Assembly (NCBI GenBank): GCA_020201415.1
Contig: JAIVGW010000009.1
Coordinates: 1-9,766 of the forward strand
Source of the DNA: Lentisphaerota bacterium
Lineage (GTDB): Bacteria; Verrucomicrobiota; Kiritimatiellia; JAAZAB01
Direction: 5' to 3'
DNA length: 9,766 nt
Shown: piece by piece, positions 6,613 through 9,766 of the stretch
Position numbering within the stretch: the first letter of the stretch is position 1
How the letters are laid out: every line of letters begins with the position of its first letter
Translations under genes and position numbers: made by a program
The notes under the pieces: model-generated
Database searches by the model: none
What the model was told of the DNA's origin: nothing
What the model saw: only the letters and a program-made list of their open reading frames with translations

Positions 6613-8391
6613 ATGAGTGTATACAAACTAATTCTCGGACTCGTCTTGACTTCGGCGGTTCACGCCATCTCCAGCAATCAGGCATTGGCGGAACAATTTT
6701 TTGGCGATGAATGCGCCGGCACAAGCATTGATCACAGCAAATGGGATATTGATATAGAAGACCCGTTAAATGCGGAAGTCACTCAATATAATGCTTTGGA
6801 ATTACATACCAGAAAAAAGGCAGAAACATCAGCACTTGTCAAATCGACTTTTGGGGCAGAAACGGGGGTCTTCAGTTTTTCGGCATTTTCCAGCATTCCC
6901 ACACATCCTGGCAATAACACCCCTCTTGAGGTAACAACAAGGTTCGGTTTATATGTTAATGCAGACAACAGAATAGAATTCTATCATAAGCTATCCGGCA
7001 ACTATATGCTTGCCTACAGGATTGTAAAAGAAGGATCAACAGTTTATGAAGCTGCAGATGTAGCCAAAGATTTCGGACAGTTTAAAATCATTATTACTGA
7101 CAATCAGATTACCGCTTATATATGGGAAGAAGATGAATGGATCTTGATTGGAGAGTCACAGGAACAGAGTTTTTTAGACAAGAAACATATATTCATGTCA
7201 ACGGCCGGGAAAGTGGCCACTAAAATGTCAATGAGGGACTGTTATATTACCGATGAAGATTTTACTGCCGCAACCCCTGTTGCACAAACAAGTTTGGATG
7301 CTGTTGACGCAAGAACCGGCGGGGCGGTGCCTGACGGGAAAACAGATTGTTCAGGGGCAATAAACGCATTGTTATCAGATGGAAACGTTGTCATTCAAAA
7401 CGGAAGGTTTCTGGTAAGTTCAAGCATATTGATACCTTCTGATCGAACATTATATATCCGGAATGCGACAATCAGACTTAACGATGGGGTTTTCGACAAT
7501 ATATTTAGGAACAGGCAAATCTTCAAAGGGGACACCAATGTAAAAATATTGGGGTTAGGAAACGCTGTACTTGATGCCAATGGCTTAAATAACAACAAAA
7601 GAAGCGCCAATTATTTTGAGTCTGTGTCTTCAGACTTCCAAAAAAATCACAAGTATAAAAGAAATGTGGGTTTCTTTGGCAATGTCTCTAATTTTGAAAT
7701 AGCCGGTCTCAATGAGGTGGATAGGGGTTGTTATTTTATGACGTTACAGGATGATTCCTATGGCAAGATACATGATATATATAATTCTATATACAATAAA
7801 ACGCAAAATCAGGACGGCATACAAATTATTTATGGGACACATGATATCGAGTTGTACAATATTTCCGGCTATTTCGGGGATGATCCCACAAGTGTGTTTT
7901 TAGGGACCGTCGGAAGACCGACCAAATCGGGTACTTTGGAAATGAGAACTCCAACTTTTCCACACGGGGATGTGCACGATATATACTGGCATGATTATCA
8001 TGTGTATTACACCGGCTGTCCCACCATAATTTTTATTTGCGGTGATGGAAACAGGATATATAACTGCAAGGTTGAAAATTTCGATGTTGGATATAATCCA
8101 TACTTCGCATATTTCAATAGAGGGGATATGTATATTACCGACCTGCCTTCAGCAGATGAATTTTTTAATATACATTTCAGAGATATCACTCTGGATGCTT
8201 CCAGTAGTCAACCCCAGATTCAATTTAATGCAAACATGAGAGATATATCATTTACAAATTTCAAAAACAAAACAAAAAGCCCGTCATATTTAGTGAAAGA
8301 TACCAAAGCATTTCGTAATCATAAGGACGTTAAACTTAACCTGGAAAACGTATTCATTAACGGTGAACAAATAACACAAAGAAAAGACTGA
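6613..8391 (+). CDS. Secreted beta-sandwich plus parallel beta-helix protein, GH28/pectin-lyase-fold-like
   Basis: Residues are numbered from the in-frame ATG at 6586; the likely start is Met10 (6613). The signal peptide MSVYKLILGLVLTSAVHA runs on to ISSNQALAEQ, with probable cleavage after ALA. Residues 37-225 look like a concanavalin/LamG-type beta-sandwich opening FFGDECAGTSIDHSKWDI. Residues 238-601 form a right-handed beta-helix: the entry motif is DARTGGAVPDGKTDCSGAINALL (in GH28 and pectate-lyase-3-like proteins, usually GDGxTDDTxAI), followed by many short Ile/Val/Asn-rich strands. NQDGIQI (408-414) and GDD (431-433) align in order and spacing with the GH28 NTDG and (Q/D)DD motifs that carry the catalytic aspartates. 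I cannot find the GH28 HG and RIK motifs, so activity may differ. A polygalacturonase-like or rhamnogalacturonan hydrolase-like role is likely. The gene is AT-rich, unlike both neighbours. Confidence 0.7.
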   Translation: MSVYKLILGLVLTSAVHAISSNQALAEQFFGDECAGTSIDHSKWDIDIEDPLNAEVTQYNALELHTRKKAETSALVKSTFGAETGVFSFSAFSSIPTHPGNNTPLEVTTRFGLYVNADNRIEFYHKLSGNYMLAYRIVKEGSTVYEAADVAKDFGQFKIIITDNQITAYIWEEDEWILIGESQEQSFLDKKHIFMSTAGKVATKMSMRDCYITDEDFTAATPVAQTSLDAVDARTGGAVPDGKTDCSGAINALLSDGNVVIQNGRFLVSSSILIPSDRTLYIRNATIRLNDGVFDNIFRNRQIFKGDTNVKILGLGNAVLDANGLNNNKRSANYFESVSSDFQKNHKYKRNVGFFGNVSNFEIAGLNEVDRGCYFMTLQDDSYGKIHDIYNSIYNKTQNQDGIQIIYGTHDIELYNISGYFGDDPTSVFLGTVGRPTKSGTLEMRTPTFPHGDVHDIYWHDYHVYYTGCPTIIFICGDGNRIYNCKVENFDVGYNPYFAYFNRGDMYITDLPSADEFFNIHFRDITLDASSSQPQIQFNANMRDISFTNFKNKTKSPSYLVKDTKAFRNHKDVKLNLENVFINGEQITQRKD

Positions 8392-8437
8392 ACAATATTT
8401 TTTCCAGTTGGAAGTTGGTTTTCAAAAGTGTAAATAT

Positions 8438-8845
8438 ATGAAAGCAGAATTAAGAATAATTAGTGTATTGATAGTGATGAGTTTTATTTTTAAGTTTCAA
8501 ACTGCAGTTAAGGCGGAGGAATATGTTGTTACGGAGGCGCCGGCGGATCCTTTGGATACGTATAATGTGGTATGGGACAGCCCGTCCCAGGATCATACCG
8601 GCTCCATGCCTGTCGGAAACGGGGACGTGGGCGCGAACGTTTGGGTGGAGCCAAACGGCGATCTCGTTCTTCTCCTCGCCAAGACGGACGCTTGGTCCGA
8701 GGATGCGAACCTGCTGAAGGTCGGGCGGGCGCGGGTGAAGTTTCAGCCGAATCCGTTTGATGGCGGGGCGGCGTTCGAGCAGACCCTCCACCTGCGTCAG
8801 GGCGAGATAAGAATTCGGGCGGGGGCCTCGGGCAGGGAGATCTAA
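8438..8845 (+). pseudogene. DUF5703 glycoside-hydrolase-like protein, N-terminal fragment
   Basis: The best start is the ATG at 8438, which gives the signal peptide MKAELRIISVLIVMSFIFKF followed by QTAVKAEEY; the TTG at 8408 only adds an unlikely tail. No clear ribosome binding site is seen. After cleavage comes YNVVWDSPSQDHTGSMPVGNGDVGANVWV and then LLLAKTDAWSEDANLLKVGRARVKF, the typical opening of DUF5703 proteins and similar to the N-terminal beta-sandwich of GH95-type enzymes. The frame runs into TAA at 8843-8845 after about 136 residues, far short of the several hundred residues such proteins have. The rest of the protein resumes immediately in a different frame, so the gene is disrupted. 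The leader DNA is AT-rich and the mature part GC-rich. The family role is probably hydrolysis of side-chain sugars; the specificity is unknown. Confidence 0.7.
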
Positions 8846-9766
8846 GATCGTGTGGTATCACCGCAACGAGCACTCGATTTGGAAGGAAAATCTCCGCGCG
8901 CAGGGCTTGGGGGGCTTTATCGATCGATCATGCGATCCCCTTCTCGGGAGGACTTTCGGCGGATGTATCGAAGGGAACGGACTGGCGGGGGCGAGCGCGA
9001 CGAGCCTCGTCTCGCGCGAGCCTCGCAAACGGTGGGCCATATCCGTTCACGTTCTCTGTGCGCAGACCGAAACGCCGGAGATCTGGGAGGACCACCTCGG
9101 CGGCCTTGTCGCGCACAACGACAAAGGGAGTCTGGAATCCGCTCGCTCGGCGCACGCCGAGTGGTGGGGGAATTTCTGGGACCGCAGTTGGATCCGGATA
9201 TCGGGAGATGAGGACGCCGGCACGGTGAGCCGCGCCTGGACCTTGCAGCGTTGGATCAACGCCTGTGGCGGCCGAGGGCGCTCGGCCATCAAGTTCAACG
9301 GTTCCATTTTCTCCGTGGGGCAGGACGATACGGAAAAGAACCGGACCGGCATCGACGATCCGGACTATCGCCGATGGGGCGGGGCCTATTGGTGGCAGAA
9401 CACGCGACTGCCATACTGGTCTATGCTCGCCAGCGGAGACTACGATCTAATGGAGCCGCTTTTCCGCATGTATTGCGACATGATTCCCCTTGAGGAATAC
9501 AGGACCGGGATCTGGTTCGGTCACGGCGGCGCCTTTATCGGCGAGACGGTCCATTTCTGGGGTATGTACAAAAACCGGGACTACCGTAAAGGCCGCGAGG
9601 AGGACGCGCCGGTCGGACTCGTCGGCAACCCGCATATCCGGCGCGAATACACGGCGTCGCCGGGCCTGATGGCGTTGATGCTGGATTACTACGAGTATAC
9701 ACGGGACGCGGCGTTTCTGCGCGAGCGTTTACTGCCAACCAGCGATTCGTTGCTGGAGTTCTGGGA
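8844..9766 (+). pseudogene. DUF5703 glycoside-hydrolase-like protein, C-terminal part in another frame, 3' partial
   Basis: The frame containing AAG 8844-8846 is open from 8811 to the window edge (9766) with no stop and, at its beginning, no ATG and no ribosome binding site. It reads KIVWYHRNEHSIWKENLRAQGL, then DPLLGRTFGGCIEGNGL, WAISVHVLCAQTETPEIW, WWGNFWDRSWIRISG, TLQRWINACGGRGRSAIKFN, GSIFSV, RRWGGAYWWQNTRLPYWSML and LMALMLDYYEYTRDAAFLRE. This is the conserved catalytic half of DUF5703/GH95-like proteins, an (alpha/alpha)6 toroid. It is clearly the continuation of the gene that stops at 8845. Comparing from memory with intact family members, a linker of very roughly 70-110 residues expected between the EIRIRAG strand and WYHRNE is absent. 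That points to a deletion with frame change rather than a single-base slip. Confidence 0.75.

Noticed and set aside
8852..9211. Small + and - strand frames (for example 8852-9211 and 9251-9493) at the window end
   Set aside because: They are shadows of the DUF5703 continuation, which is open in a different + frame from 8811 to the edge and carries the conserved motifs.

Overview
The window reads as part of a polysaccharide-degradation locus from an environmental bacterium. Five genes lie head to tail on the + strand, and all encode carbohydrate-active proteins. Four have a recognisable secretory signal; the fifth is cut at its 5' end by the window edge. The mix of families (DUF4838, sialate O-acetylesterase-type esterase, exo-rhamnogalacturonan-lyase-like, GH28-like beta-helix, DUF5703) is what I would expect in the Verrucomicrobiota/Kiritimatiellota/Lentisphaerota/Planctomycetota group. 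No marker gene fixes the taxonomy, so this is inference from gene content only. There are no RNA genes, CRISPR arrays, transposases, transporters or regulators in view.

Layout: 1-1833, 3' part of a DUF4838 protein with a CBM9-like C-terminus. 2064-3268, a GQSNM-type carbohydrate esterase with a C-terminal FN3-like domain, whose signal peptide is separated from the mature protein by a frame break in a G tract. 3269-3567, a spacer with a long imperfect palindrome, a small hairpin, a weak promoter candidate and a clear ribosome binding site. 3568-6504, a large PcRGLX/YetA-like (PL26-type) lyase carrying a probable in-frame palindromic insertion. 6505-6612, a leader with two tandem hairpins. 6613-8391, a secreted beta-sandwich plus parallel beta-helix protein related to GH28. 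8438 to beyond the window end, a DUF5703 glycoside-hydrolase-like gene that is broken: its N-terminal part stops at 8845, and the rest continues in another frame to the window edge with no start codon near its beginning.

Working together (inference): the lyase and the GH28-like protein would cut a uronic-acid/rhamnose backbone such as rhamnogalacturonan I. The esterase would remove acetyl groups. The DUF4838 protein (related to alpha-glucuronidases) and the DUF5703 protein would trim side chains. A pectin-type or other acidic polysaccharide is the best guess, but the substrate is not proven.

No new defence or mobile system is visible. The unusual content is structural: two frame disruptions, two palindromic elements (one inside a coding region), and base composition that alternates strongly from gene to gene.
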